This document shows, piece by piece, positions 17,549 to 25,445 of a DNA stretch of 64,000 nucleotides. The notes beneath the pieces were generated by a model. The model saw only the letters and a program-made list of their open reading frames with translations. It was not told the DNA's origin and searched no databases. Positions within the stretch are counted from its first letter, which is position 1; every line of letters begins with the position of its first letter. Source of the DNA: Aureivirga marina (GTDB lineage Bacteria > Bacteroidota > Bacteroidia > Flavobacteriales > Flavobacteriaceae); the NCBI RefSeq assembly GCF_015767265.1, contig NZ_JADPIB010000001.1:124001-188000 (forward strand), in the 5' to 3' direction. The translations under genes were made by a program, and so were the position numbers.

Positions 17549-17950
17549 GTGAAAACTAATAGATTACATAGCGTCTTTTCTATTCTTATATCGTTTAGTA
17601 TTTTATTCTATTCGATACAAAGCGCTATTATTCTTAGTTCGTTCTATCTTAATCAAGAATATATCGCTAAAAATCTTTGTGTTCAAAAAGATAATCAGCA
17701 AGGTTGTAATGGTAAATGTCATCTTGTAAAAACATTAAACGATAGTTTTCAACAACAAGATTTACAAAATCCTGAACAAGAAAAAAACGAAAGTTTTTCT
17801 ATTCTTCGAATGCAACTTCCAGAAGAAATCGAAATTACTTTTCATTCTATTGTTATAAATACTTCCAAAACTATTTTCTCAAAAAATACTTCTTGGAAAA
17901 ATTGTTTACTTCAAATAGATCTTCCACCTCCAAAAGTTTCTTTAGTTTAA
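17549..17950 (+). CDS. Small exported or membrane protein with CxxxC motif, copper-cluster associated
   Basis: 133 residues from a GTG start; no other start gives the N-terminal hydrophobic segment (about 9-31, VFSILISFSILFYSIQSAIILSSF). A short extracytoplasmic part holds CNGKC followed by HLVK, a possible thiol/His metal site, and a second Cys upstream (NLCVQ). Small proteins with this CxGKC motif occur in Bacteroidetes next to copper-related TonB receptors, from memory. It lies directly behind an FNR-like promoter and leads a unit with a Met-rich lipoprotein and a copper-type TonB receptor. The function is inferred from context only. Confidence 0.65.
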   Translation: MKTNRLHSVFSILISFSILFYSIQSAIILSSFYLNQEYIAKNLCVQKDNQQGCNGKCHLVKTLNDSFQQQDLQNPEQEKNESFSILRMQLPEEIEITFHSIVINTSKTIFSKNTSWKNCLLQIDLPPPKVSLV

Positions 17951-18276
17951 TATTTACTTTCTCAATTTTGAATTTATATGTTTGTTTTAAACACTCATAA
18001 GATACTTTATATTCAAAATTCAAACCTTCATAAACCTTTATTGAGTTTAAAATAAAGCAATAAATAAGATTGATTGGTAAATATTTTTAGATTTCTATAG
18101 TGAAAGAAAAATTCACTTTTCTCAAATTCATTTATAATAAAATTAAAAGAAGGTCAGAATCTATTGACAAGGATGTTTTTTGACTTTATGGAATTGGTTT
18201 GCCTTGTTCAAAAATAGTTATAGTTAGTTTCAAACCAATTTCTTTATCTAAAATTTCAACTTAAAGAAACTAAATC
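17951..18276 (+). other. Long structured intergenic leader
   Basis: 326 AT-rich bases with no ORF. They hold two long-range inverted repeats: AATTTTGAAT (17974-17983) with 18011-18020, and AATTGGTTTG (18192-18201) with CAAACCAATT (18231-18240), a 29-base loop. The second ends 36 bp before the lipoprotein ATG. This may be a regulatory leader or an RNA stability element; no known riboswitch consensus is recognised. Confidence 0.4.
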
Positions 18277-19134
18277 ATGAAAACGTTAAAATATATAATT
18301 CCAATCTTATTCAGTATTTTTTTCATCGCTTGTTCTAATGATGATGATGATACAACTGCAATTCCACCAAACACAGATGATTCTGTAGAAAATTTAATGT
18401 TAGCTACTACAATCACAAACGATACACACGAAATTGAAGTTTATACAGAAGACGGAAAAATACATCAAGGATACACAGAATTTACTTTTAGAATTAAAGA
18501 AAGTTCTACAGAAAACTATATTTCTGATGTAAATTTTTCTTGGAATCCTGTGATGCAAATGCCTTCTATGCAGCATTCTTGCCCTACTTCTTCTATTACA
18601 AAAATTGCAAATTCAAAAGCTCTTTATACTGCTTATGCAATTTTCCAAATGACAGGAGAAAATGGAACAGGTTGGACTTTAAATTTTGAATATACAATTG
18701 CTAATCAAACTTATGAAGCTTCGAAAGAAATTAATGTAAAAGCAGCTGAAAAGAAAAATGTAGCGGTTTTTATGGGAAGTAACGGTATAAGATATGTTTT
18801 AGGTTTAATTCCAGCAAAACCAGAAATCGGAATTAATGATTTGACATTAAGTTTGCATAAAATGACAAACATGATGCAATTTGATGTAATTACAGATCAT
18901 GCAATCACTTTTGACCCAAGAATGCCTGCAATGGGAAATCATTCTTCACCAAATAATGAAAATCCAACTTTTGATACAACTTCAAATTTATATAAAGGAA
19001 AAGTTTCTTTAACAATGACTGGTTACTGGACATTGAATTTCACCATTTCTGATGCTGATAATACATTAGTTGCAGGAAATGAAATTACAAATGATAATCC
19101 TGAAAGCTCTGTAATGTTAGAAATTGAATTTTAA
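18277..19134 (+). CDS. Met/His-rich lipoprotein with two FixH/YtkA-like domains
   Basis: 285 residues. The lipobox FFIAC has Cys19, followed by acidic NDDDD, a signal for surface or outer-membrane retention in Bacteroidetes. Two repeated beta-sandwich units each carry a Met/His motif: VMQMPSMQHSCP (about 92-103) and RMPAMGNHSSP (215-225). Such motifs in YtkA/FixH-like domains fit Cu(I)/Cu(II) binding. It sits immediately upstream of a NosA/OprC-like copper receptor and the nos genes. It probably captures copper for uptake or transfer; this is inferred. Confidence 0.75.
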   Translation: MKTLKYIIPILFSIFFIACSNDDDDTTAIPPNTDDSVENLMLATTITNDTHEIEVYTEDGKIHQGYTEFTFRIKESSTENYISDVNFSWNPVMQMPSMQHSCPTSSITKIANSKALYTAYAIFQMTGENGTGWTLNFEYTIANQTYEASKEINVKAAEKKNVAVFMGSNGIRYVLGLIPAKPEIGINDLTLSLHKMTNMMQFDVITDHAITFDPRMPAMGNHSSPNNENPTFDTTSNLYKGKVSLTMTGYWTLNFTISDADNTLVAGNEITNDNPESSVMLEIEF

Positions 19135-19150
19135 TATTTAAATAAACGCT

Positions 19151-19205
19151 GCCCTTGCCTTATTTTCCATCTGAAAATCCCAGTTTTAGATGGGAAATTG
19201 AGGGC
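19151..19205 (+). promoter_or_regulatory. Nested hairpin between lipoprotein and TonB receptor genes
   Basis: Outer pair GCCCT/AGGGC (19151-19155, 19201-19205) encloses a ten-base stem (19163-19172 with 19188-19197, one G-T pair), followed by a short T stretch. It is probably a weak terminator or RNA-stabilising element that sets the ratio of the two products. Confidence 0.5.
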
Positions 19206-19244
19206 TTTTACTATAAAAATTAAATCTGAAAAAATTCAGAAATC

Positions 19245-21236
19245 ATGAAAGCAATAGTAAACATATTTCTTTTGCTTGGTTGTTTCTACACAAGTTTTTC
19301 TCAAAATCAAGAAACTCCAAAAGATTCTATTGTAGAATTAGAAGATGTCATTGTGATTGGAAAACGTAAATTCAACCATCAGAGATATGAAAAACCGTTG
19401 GCTTCTTTAGATGAATATTTAGAGAAATCAAGAAAAGTTTCTATGATAAAACGTGGAAATTATGCTTGGGAGCCGACATTGAACAATATGACAAGTGATC
19501 GACTTTCTGTAACTATTGATGGTATGCAAATTTTCGGAGCTTGTACGGATAAAATGGATCCAATTACTTCTTATGTTGATATTTCCAATTTAAACGAACT
19601 TCAAATCCATTCTGGTCAAAAAGGAACCGAATTTTCAAATGCAATTGGTGGAGGAATCAATATGCAATTAAAGAAAGGAAAATTTATAGATACTGGTTGG
19701 GGAGGCGCTGTTGATTTAGGTTATGAAACAAATGGAAATGGAAAAACTACAGGAGCAGAAATAGATTATTTTGGAGATAAATTCTATTTTAAAGCAAATG
19801 GAATGTATCGTAATTATGATAATTATGATGCTGGTGGACATAAAGAAATTCTTTATTCTCAATTTACAAAATACAATATCGCAATCAATTCGGGAATTCA
19901 AACTTCAGAAAATGGAGTTTTAGATGCTACTTTTATTTATGATGAAGCAAATGATGTAGGATATCCAGCACTTCCAATGGATGTTTCTTTAGCAAAAGCG
20001 ATAATTTCTGCGTTGAATTACACTCATAAATTCGATCGCGAAGAAGGAATTCTTTCTTGGGAAGCAAAAGCTTATTATAATACAATCACGCATATAATGG
20101 ATGATTCGCAACGTCCAGATTTACCTGTTCGAATGGATATGCCTGGTTGGTCTAAAACATATGGAGCTTATTTTAAGTTAATAGGAAAAAAAGGAAGACA
20201 CAATTGGCTGTTAAATGCAAATTCTTTTTACAATCAAGCAAAAGCAGAAATGACAATGTATGTGGAAGGTCAGCTTCCAATGTTTATGATAACTTGGCCA
20301 GATTTACGAACGTTTGATAAAGGGATTTATGGAGAAGATATTTTTCAAATTGACAAACAAAACTCGATACAATTTACAGCTAGAATCGCTCATCATACAA
20401 ACGAAATTAAAGATGAATTAGGTTTTAAAAGCTTGGAAATATTTTATCCAGATATTGAAAAAAACAGAAATCAAATCCTATTTAGTTCTGGAGTAAATTA
20501 TACTTTAAATAGAGATAATTTTACATGGAATTTTGGAGCTGCTTATGGAGAAAGAGCTGCAAATACGAGTGAAGGTTATGGTTTTTTCTTATTTAATAGT
20601 TATGATAATTTTGATTATATCGGAAATCCTGATTTGAAAAAAGAGAAATCTGTGGAATTAAATTTTAAAACTGTTTATCAGAAAAACAAATTTTCATTAG
20701 GTTTTGAAACTTCTGCTTTTCATATTTATAATTATATTATTGGTTTGGTTGATTCTGAATTAACACCAATGACTTTGGGAGCAAATGGTGTGAAACGCTA
20801 TGCTTCTTTAGAATATGCAAATTTGTTTAATGCAAGTATTTTCACAACAATTTCTCTAATTCAAAATTTAAATTGGGAAGGAAATATAATTTATTCTTAT
20901 GGTGCTGATAATGATGGAAAAGCACTTCCATTAATCAGTCCCATTAGTTTTAAAAGTAAATTTTCTTATCAATATAAAAAGCTTGGTTTAGAATTTTTAA
21001 CAAAAGCTAATACAGAGCAAGTTCGTTATAATGAAGCTTATGGAGAATCTCCTACAGCTGGATTTGTGATTTTCGATTTAAATGCTTCTTATGATTTTAA
21101 AATCCAAGAAAAAAATATCTATTTAAAAGCAGGAATTGAAAATCTTTTTGATAAAGAATATACAACTTTTGCAGATTGGAATTCGATTCCTAGAAAAGGA
21201 AGAAGCTTTTTTATGAATCTTTCTTATAAATTCTAA
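19245..21236 (+). CDS. NosA/OprC-like TonB-dependent copper receptor
   Basis: 663 residues: signal peptide (1-19), plug domain (about 30-150) and a 22-strand barrel ending in the aromatic KGRSFFMNLSYKF. The plug contains DGMQIFGACTDKMDP with Cys100 and Met104, the CxxxM arrangement known to ligate copper in Pseudomonas OprC, whose relative NosA is needed for copper loading of N2O reductase. HSGQKGTEFSNAIGGGINM is also typical. The position between a Met-rich lipoprotein and the nos operon supports copper import for NosZ. The main uncertainty is cargo specificity. Confidence 0.88.
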   Translation: MKAIVNIFLLLGCFYTSFSQNQETPKDSIVELEDVIVIGKRKFNHQRYEKPLASLDEYLEKSRKVSMIKRGNYAWEPTLNNMTSDRLSVTIDGMQIFGACTDKMDPITSYVDISNLNELQIHSGQKGTEFSNAIGGGINMQLKKGKFIDTGWGGAVDLGYETNGNGKTTGAEIDYFGDKFYFKANGMYRNYDNYDAGGHKEILYSQFTKYNIAINSGIQTSENGVLDATFIYDEANDVGYPALPMDVSLAKAIISALNYTHKFDREEGILSWEAKAYYNTITHIMDDSQRPDLPVRMDMPGWSKTYGAYFKLIGKKGRHNWLLNANSFYNQAKAEMTMYVEGQLPMFMITWPDLRTFDKGIYGEDIFQIDKQNSIQFTARIAHHTNEIKDELGFKSLEIFYPDIEKNRNQILFSSGVNYTLNRDNFTWNFGAAYGERAANTSEGYGFFLFNSYDNFDYIGNPDLKKEKSVELNFKTVYQKNKFSLGFETSAFHIYNYIIGLVDSELTPMTLGANGVKRYASLEYANLFNASIFTTISLIQNLNWEGNIIYSYGADNDGKALPLISPISFKSKFSYQYKKLGLEFLTKANTEQVRYNEAYGESPTAGFVIFDLNASYDFKIQEKNIYLKAGIENLFDKEYTTFADWNSIPRKGRSFFMNLSYKF

Positions 21237-21253
21237 CAAATTTTTCTTTGCTT

Positions 21254-21296
21254 AAAAAAGTGTGTTGTATTAATTAATTTTACAGCATACTTTTTT
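21254..21296 (+). terminator. Terminator of the copper-uptake unit
   Basis: Sixteen-base stem (21254-21269 with 21281-21296, two G-T pairs) ending in TTTTTT, 18 bp after the TonB receptor stop. Confidence 0.85.
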
Positions 21297-21590
21297 AATT
21301 TGTTTTTCATCTAAAAAATGAAAATTTAAACCTATCTCTAATTAAGTTTTTATTTAATTCACTTTTTTTATTAAAAAGTAAAAAGCTAATTAAATTATTC
21401 ACTTATACTCTATTTTATTCTTTTAAAAGAAATTAAAACTCTAATTTTTTATTAAAATTCTTAAAAAGAATGTTAATCAATTTTAACGAAAATTCTTATT
21501 CTTCAGAATATTTTTTTAATAATTTAACACTCTTAAAATCAGCTAAAAAACCTTTAATTTCTTTATTTTAAGATAAAAAGGTCTTTTATT
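21297..21590. other. Gene-free AT-rich spacer upstream of the nos promoter
   Basis: About 290 very AT-rich bases. The only structure seen is a weak hairpin (ACCTTT near 21550 with AAAGGT near 21580). No ORF or RNA gene is apparent. Confidence 0.5.
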
Positions 21591-21643
21591 TTTCATTTTA
21601 TGATTTATATCATGAAATAAGGAATCTAACCACTCTAACTTTG
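21591..21643 (+). promoter_or_regulatory. FNR-like box and promoter of the nos operon
   Basis: ATGAT-TTAT-ATCAT at 21600-21613 (core TGAT-N4-ATCA) is the reverse complement of the box at 17501-17514. The -7 box TAACTTTG is at 21636-21643. Box centre to -7 start is 29.5 bp, which puts the centre near -41.5, the usual class II activator position. It drives cytochrome c and nosZ. Confidence 0.75.
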
Positions 21644-21730
21644 TACTGTTCTTAATACTCAACCAGATGAGTATTCACATTTTTATTTATTCACAATGAA
21701 TTGATCATTGAAAACTTCAAACCAATTAAG

Positions 21731-22219
21731 ATGAAAAGTGTAATTAAAATCACAATGTTTTTGAGCATGTTAGTACTAATTATTAGCTGTGGCTCAAAAG
21801 AGGAAAAAAAAGCACCTGTAGAATCTAAACCTGTTAAAACAGAAAAACCTGTTAAAATTAATACTTCAGAAGAAGGTGTCAATCTACATTATAAAGGTGT
21901 TGGAGAAATTAAATCCGTAGAATTAGGTCCTGTTGATGAGAAATTAGCAGAAAAAGGAAAAGAAATTTTCACTTCTAAATGTTCTGCGTGTCATAAAATG
22001 GGTAAAAAGTTTATCGGACCTGATTTACAAAATGTTCTAAAAAGACGTTCGCCAGAATGGGTAATGAACATGATTTTAAATCCAGAAAAAATGATCAAAG
22101 AAGACCCAGTTGCGAAACAATTATTATTAGACTTCAACGGCGCTCCAATGGCAAATCAAAATTTAACAAAAGAAGATGCAAGAGCTGTTGTAGAATACTT
22201 TAGAACTGTACAACAATAG
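21731..22219 (+). CDS. Lipid-anchored monohaem cytochrome c of the nos cluster
   Basis: 162 residues from the ATG at 21731; an in-frame TTG at 21701 is less likely because the lipoprotein signal (LVLIISC, Cys20) follows the ATG properly. A Lys/Pro-rich linker (24-45) precedes a class I cytochrome c domain with the haem site CSACH (84-88) and probable axial Met140 (GAPMANQ). It is the first gene of the nos operon, 17 bp before nosZ, and is the likely electron donor to NosZ. It would take the place of NosR-type donors, which are absent here. Confidence 0.9.
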   Translation: MKSVIKITMFLSMLVLIISCGSKEEKKAPVESKPVKTEKPVKINTSEEGVNLHYKGVGEIKSVELGPVDEKLAEKGKEIFTSKCSACHKMGKKFIGPDLQNVLKRRSPEWVMNMILNPEKMIKEDPVAKQLLLDFNGAPMANQNLTKEDARAVVEYFRTVQQ

Positions 22220-22236
22220 AATATAAAGTAAATATT

Positions 22237-24201
22237 ATGAAGAAAATAAATGGTTTAATCGGTGTACTTATTGCAAGTCTCGTTATGTTGACGAGTTGTA
22301 ATAATTCGGAGACTACTCCTAAAAAAAGTGGAGGAGCTTTAAAATCTTCAGCTGCAGAAAAAGTTTATGTAGCACCAGGAGAACATGATGAGTTTTATGC
22401 TTTTGTTTCAGGAGGGTTTAGTGGACAACTTTCTGTTTATGGTTTACCTTCAGGAAGATTATTTAAGGTAATTCCTGTATTCTCGCAAGACCCTGAAAAA
22501 GCATGGGGATACAATGAAGAAACAAAACCTATGTTAAATACTTCTCATGGATTTGTTCCTTGGGATGATGCGCATCACCCTGATATTTCACAAACAAATG
22601 GAGAAGTTGATGGACGATTTGTATATATCAATGCAAACAATACACCTCGTATTGCGAAAATTGATTTATCAACTTTTGAAACGACAGAAATTTTAGAAGT
22701 TCCAAATAGTGCAGGTAATCACAGTTCTTCTTTTGTAACAGAAAACTCTGAATATGTTGTAGCAGGAACTCGATTCTCTGTTCCTTTTCCACAAAGAGAT
22801 ATGTCAATTAAAGATTATAAAGGAAATTTCAAAGGAGCTTTATCTTTTATCAAATTAGATCAAGAAGATGGAGGAATGGATTTAAGTTTCCAAATTATGA
22901 TGCCTGGATTTAATTATGATTTAGCGCATCCAGGACGTGGAAATTCACATGGATGGTTCTTCTTTACTACTTATAATACAGAGGAAGCAAATAGTTTATT
23001 AGAGGTAAATGCATCTCAAAATGATAAAGATTTTATTGCTGCTGTAAACTGGAAAAAAGCAGAAGAATATATCAAAGCAGGAAAATTTAAAACAGTTCCA
23101 GCTAATTATGCACACAATGTTTATGATGAACATACGCACACTGCAACTTCTACAATGAAAAAAGAAGTTAGAATTTTAGATCCAGCAGAATGTCCAGGAT
23201 TAGTTTATTTCTTACCAACGCCAAAATCTCCTCACGGAGTGGATGTAGATCCAAGTGGTGAATATATTATTGGTAATGGTAAATTGTCTGCAAACTTAAC
23301 TGTTCACTCTTTCACAAATATGATGAAAGCTATTGAAAGTGGAAATTTTGCAGGAGAAGCTTATGGAATTCCAATTTTAAAATTCGAAGATGTTTTAGGA
23401 GGAGTTGTTGAACAACCAGGATTAGGACCTTTACATACAGAATTTGATGGAAAAGGAAATGCATATACAACATTCTTTATTTCTTCAGAAGTTGTTAAAT
23501 GGAAACTTGGAACTTGGGAAGTTATTGATAGAAAACCAACTTATTATTCTGTTGGACATATAATGATTCCTGGAGGAAATTCAAGAAAACCATTTGGTAA
23601 ATATGCAATTGCAATGAATAAAATTACAAAAGATAGATATTTACCAACAGGGCCAGAAGTTACACAATCTGCACAGCTTTATGATATTACTGGAGAAAAA
23701 ATGGAATTACTTCTAGATTTCCCAACTATTGGAGAGCCACATTATGCAGCAGGTATTCCAGCTGATTTAGTGAAACCTAGATCTAAAAAATATTTCCCTC
23801 TAGAAGAGAATAAACATAAATATGCAACAAAATCAGAATCTGAAGCGAAAGTTGTAAGAGATGGAAATGAGGTTCATATTTACATGACAATGATTCGTAG
23901 TCACTTCGCACCAGATAATATTGAAGGTGTAAAAGTTGGTGATAAAGTATATTTCCACGTAACGAACTTAGAACAAGATTATGATGTTCCTCACGGAATT
24001 AGTATGATTGGAGCAAATACTTCAGAATTACTAATTATGCCAGGACAAACAGAAACATTCTTGTGGGAACCAAAACAAGTTGGAGTTTGGCCATTCTATT
24101 GTACAGATTTCTGTTCGGCTCTTCACCAAGAAATGTCAGGATACGTTAGGGTATCTCCAAAAGATTCCAACATTGATTTAAGTTGGTCTCTAGGAGAATA
24201 A
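22237..24201 (+). CDS. nosZ: Nitrous oxide reductase, clade II, lipoprotein form
   Basis: 654 residues. Reduces N2O to N2 in the periplasm. The Sec signal has lipobox VMLTSC (Cys21) and no twin-arginine motif, the mark of the atypical clade II enzyme. The seven-bladed propeller shows the CuZ His ligands in NHSSSF, HPGRGNSHGWFF, AHNVYDEHTHT, SPHGVD and LHTEFD. The C-terminal cupredoxin has the CuA site His586 and C-x3-C-S-A-L-H-x-E-M (Cys622, Cys626, His630, Met633). All ligand motifs look intact, so the enzyme should be active. A hairpin follows the gene. Confidence 0.97.
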   Translation: MKKINGLIGVLIASLVMLTSCNNSETTPKKSGGALKSSAAEKVYVAPGEHDEFYAFVSGGFSGQLSVYGLPSGRLFKVIPVFSQDPEKAWGYNEETKPMLNTSHGFVPWDDAHHPDISQTNGEVDGRFVYINANNTPRIAKIDLSTFETTEILEVPNSAGNHSSSFVTENSEYVVAGTRFSVPFPQRDMSIKDYKGNFKGALSFIKLDQEDGGMDLSFQIMMPGFNYDLAHPGRGNSHGWFFFTTYNTEEANSLLEVNASQNDKDFIAAVNWKKAEEYIKAGKFKTVPANYAHNVYDEHTHTATSTMKKEVRILDPAECPGLVYFLPTPKSPHGVDVDPSGEYIIGNGKLSANLTVHSFTNMMKAIESGNFAGEAYGIPILKFEDVLGGVVEQPGLGPLHTEFDGKGNAYTTFFISSEVVKWKLGTWEVIDRKPTYYSVGHIMIPGGNSRKPFGKYAIAMNKITKDRYLPTGPEVTQSAQLYDITGEKMELLLDFPTIGEPHYAAGIPADLVKPRSKKYFPLEENKHKYATKSESEAKVVRDGNEVHIYMTMIRSHFAPDNIEGVKVGDKVYFHVTNLEQDYDVPHGISMIGANTSELLIMPGQTETFLWEPKQVGVWPFYCTDFCSALHQEMSGYVRVSPKDSNIDLSWSLGE

Positions 24202-24220
24202 AAATAAATCTCAAAACTCT

Positions 24221-24251
24221 GGAAACAGGTGGTAAATCACTACCTGTTTTC
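24221..24251 (+). promoter_or_regulatory. Hairpin downstream of nosZ
   Basis: Thirteen-base stem (24221-24233 with 24239-24251, two G-T pairs) and loop AAATC, then CTTTAAAA. It is probably a partial terminator or 3'-end protector that keeps nosZ and cytochrome c mRNA above the assembly genes. Confidence 0.6.
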
Positions 24252-24268
24252 TTTAAAATGATGTTATT

Positions 24269-24853
24269 ATGAAAATCTCAAAACTAATGATGATTCTAGG
24301 AGCAATCTCTATTTTAGGATTATTTGTTTTTCCTCTATGGAGAATTACTTTAGAAGCTCCACAATATCCTATTCCATTGGCAATGGATATATACATCAAC
24401 GATTTTGCGGACGTTCATCCTCATGATATTAAAAACATCAATTTGATGAATCATTATGTTGGAATGCAATACATCCCAGAATCTATTCCAGAGTTTACAA
24501 TTTTTCCAATCGTTATTGCAGTAATGTCTGTTTTAGGAATTGCTGTAGGTTTTATAGGAAAACACAAGCTTTTCTTAGCTTGGTTTATTTTGATGCTACT
24601 TTTAGCAATTGCAGGAATGTATGATTTCTATTTATGGGAACATGATTATGGACATAATTTAGATCCAAATGCAATCATGAAATTTACGAATAAAGATGGT
24701 TCTGTAATGGGATTTCAACCTCCCCTTTTCGGTTCTAAAGATATTCTAAATTTCAAAGCACATTCTTATCCACAATTAGGAGCAATTTTCTTAGCAATCG
24801 GAATGGCATTATCCTTTATTTCCTTTTTTGTAGGAAAAAAACAACAAAAATAA
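24269..24853 (+). CDS. Membrane protein of the clade II nos cluster (NosB position)
   Basis: 194 residues with four hydrophobic segments (about 5-25, 80-100, 105-125 and 168-188). Between the first two is an extracytoplasmic loop rich in His, Asp and Met (MDIYINDFADVHPHDIKNINLMNHYVGMQ), and a second loop has LWEHDYGHNLDPN. This could be a metal or quinol-side site. It sits directly after nosZ, where clade II clusters encode the transmembrane protein NosB. Homology cannot be tested here. Probably needed for NosZ maturation or electron supply. Confidence 0.7.
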   Translation: MKISKLMMILGAISILGLFVFPLWRITLEAPQYPIPLAMDIYINDFADVHPHDIKNINLMNHYVGMQYIPESIPEFTIFPIVIAVMSVLGIAVGFIGKHKLFLAWFILMLLLAIAGMYDFYLWEHDYGHNLDPNAIMKFTNKDGSVMGFQPPLFGSKDILNFKAHSYPQLGAIFLAIGMALSFISFFVGKKQQK

Positions 24854-24964
24854 CGATTTGATTATGTAAAACTCGTTTAAGGTTTCAAAGCTCAATTCAC
24901 CCTTGAAATTAAAACATTAAACAGTTTTTCATTAAAAATTAAAAAGAATTAAAAGAGAAAAGTG

Positions 24965-25396
24965 ATGCGAATATTAGTTATAAGTTTTATGATGTTGTTA
25001 CTCATTTCTTGTGAAGTGAAGCAACAACCAATTGAATATGGAAGTGATGCTTGTCATTTTTGTAAGATGACAATTGTAGACAAACAACACGCTTCTGAGC
25101 TTGTTACAAACAAAGGAAAAGCATTCAAATTTGATGCAATCGAATGTTTGGTAAATTATATAAATGCTGGAAATGTTGAAACAAATGAAATCGGACTTTT
25201 ACTAGTTTCAAATTATCCTGAAAAAGATCATTTAGTTGATGCAAAAACTGCAACTTATTTAATCAGTGAAAAAATTCCTAGCCCAATGGGATACAACCTT
25301 TCTGCTTTTGAAAAGAAAGAAGAAGCTGAAAAAACGCAAAAAGCAAAGGGTGGACAAATTTATACTTGGAATGAATTAATTGAAAAAATCAAATAA
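24965..25396 (+). CDS. nosL: NosL copper chaperone lipoprotein
   Basis: 143 residues from the ATG at 24965 (a GTG lies one codon earlier). The lipobox LLLISC has Cys16. The Cu(I)-binding motif CHFCKM (Cys30, Cys33, Met35) is followed by the NosL-typical HASELVTNKGKAFKFDAIECLVNY. NosL delivers Cu(I) to apo-NosZ on the periplasmic side together with NosDFY. It lies in the nos operon before nosD. Confidence 0.95.
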   Translation: MRILVISFMMLLLISCEVKQQPIEYGSDACHFCKMTIVDKQHASELVTNKGKAFKFDAIECLVNYINAGNVETNEIGLLLVSNYPEKDHLVDAKTATYLISEKIPSPMGYNLSAFEKKEEAEKTQKAKGGQIYTWNELIEKIK

Positions 25397-25445
25397 CCAA
25401 GTTTTCTGAAATAAAGCATTGTTTAATGAATTAATACGAATAAAG

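Noticed and set aside
17549-21236. TonB receptor as a siderophore or vitamin B12 receptor
   Set aside because: The CxxxM motif in the plug, the Met-rich lipoprotein and the shared promoter design with nos favour copper.
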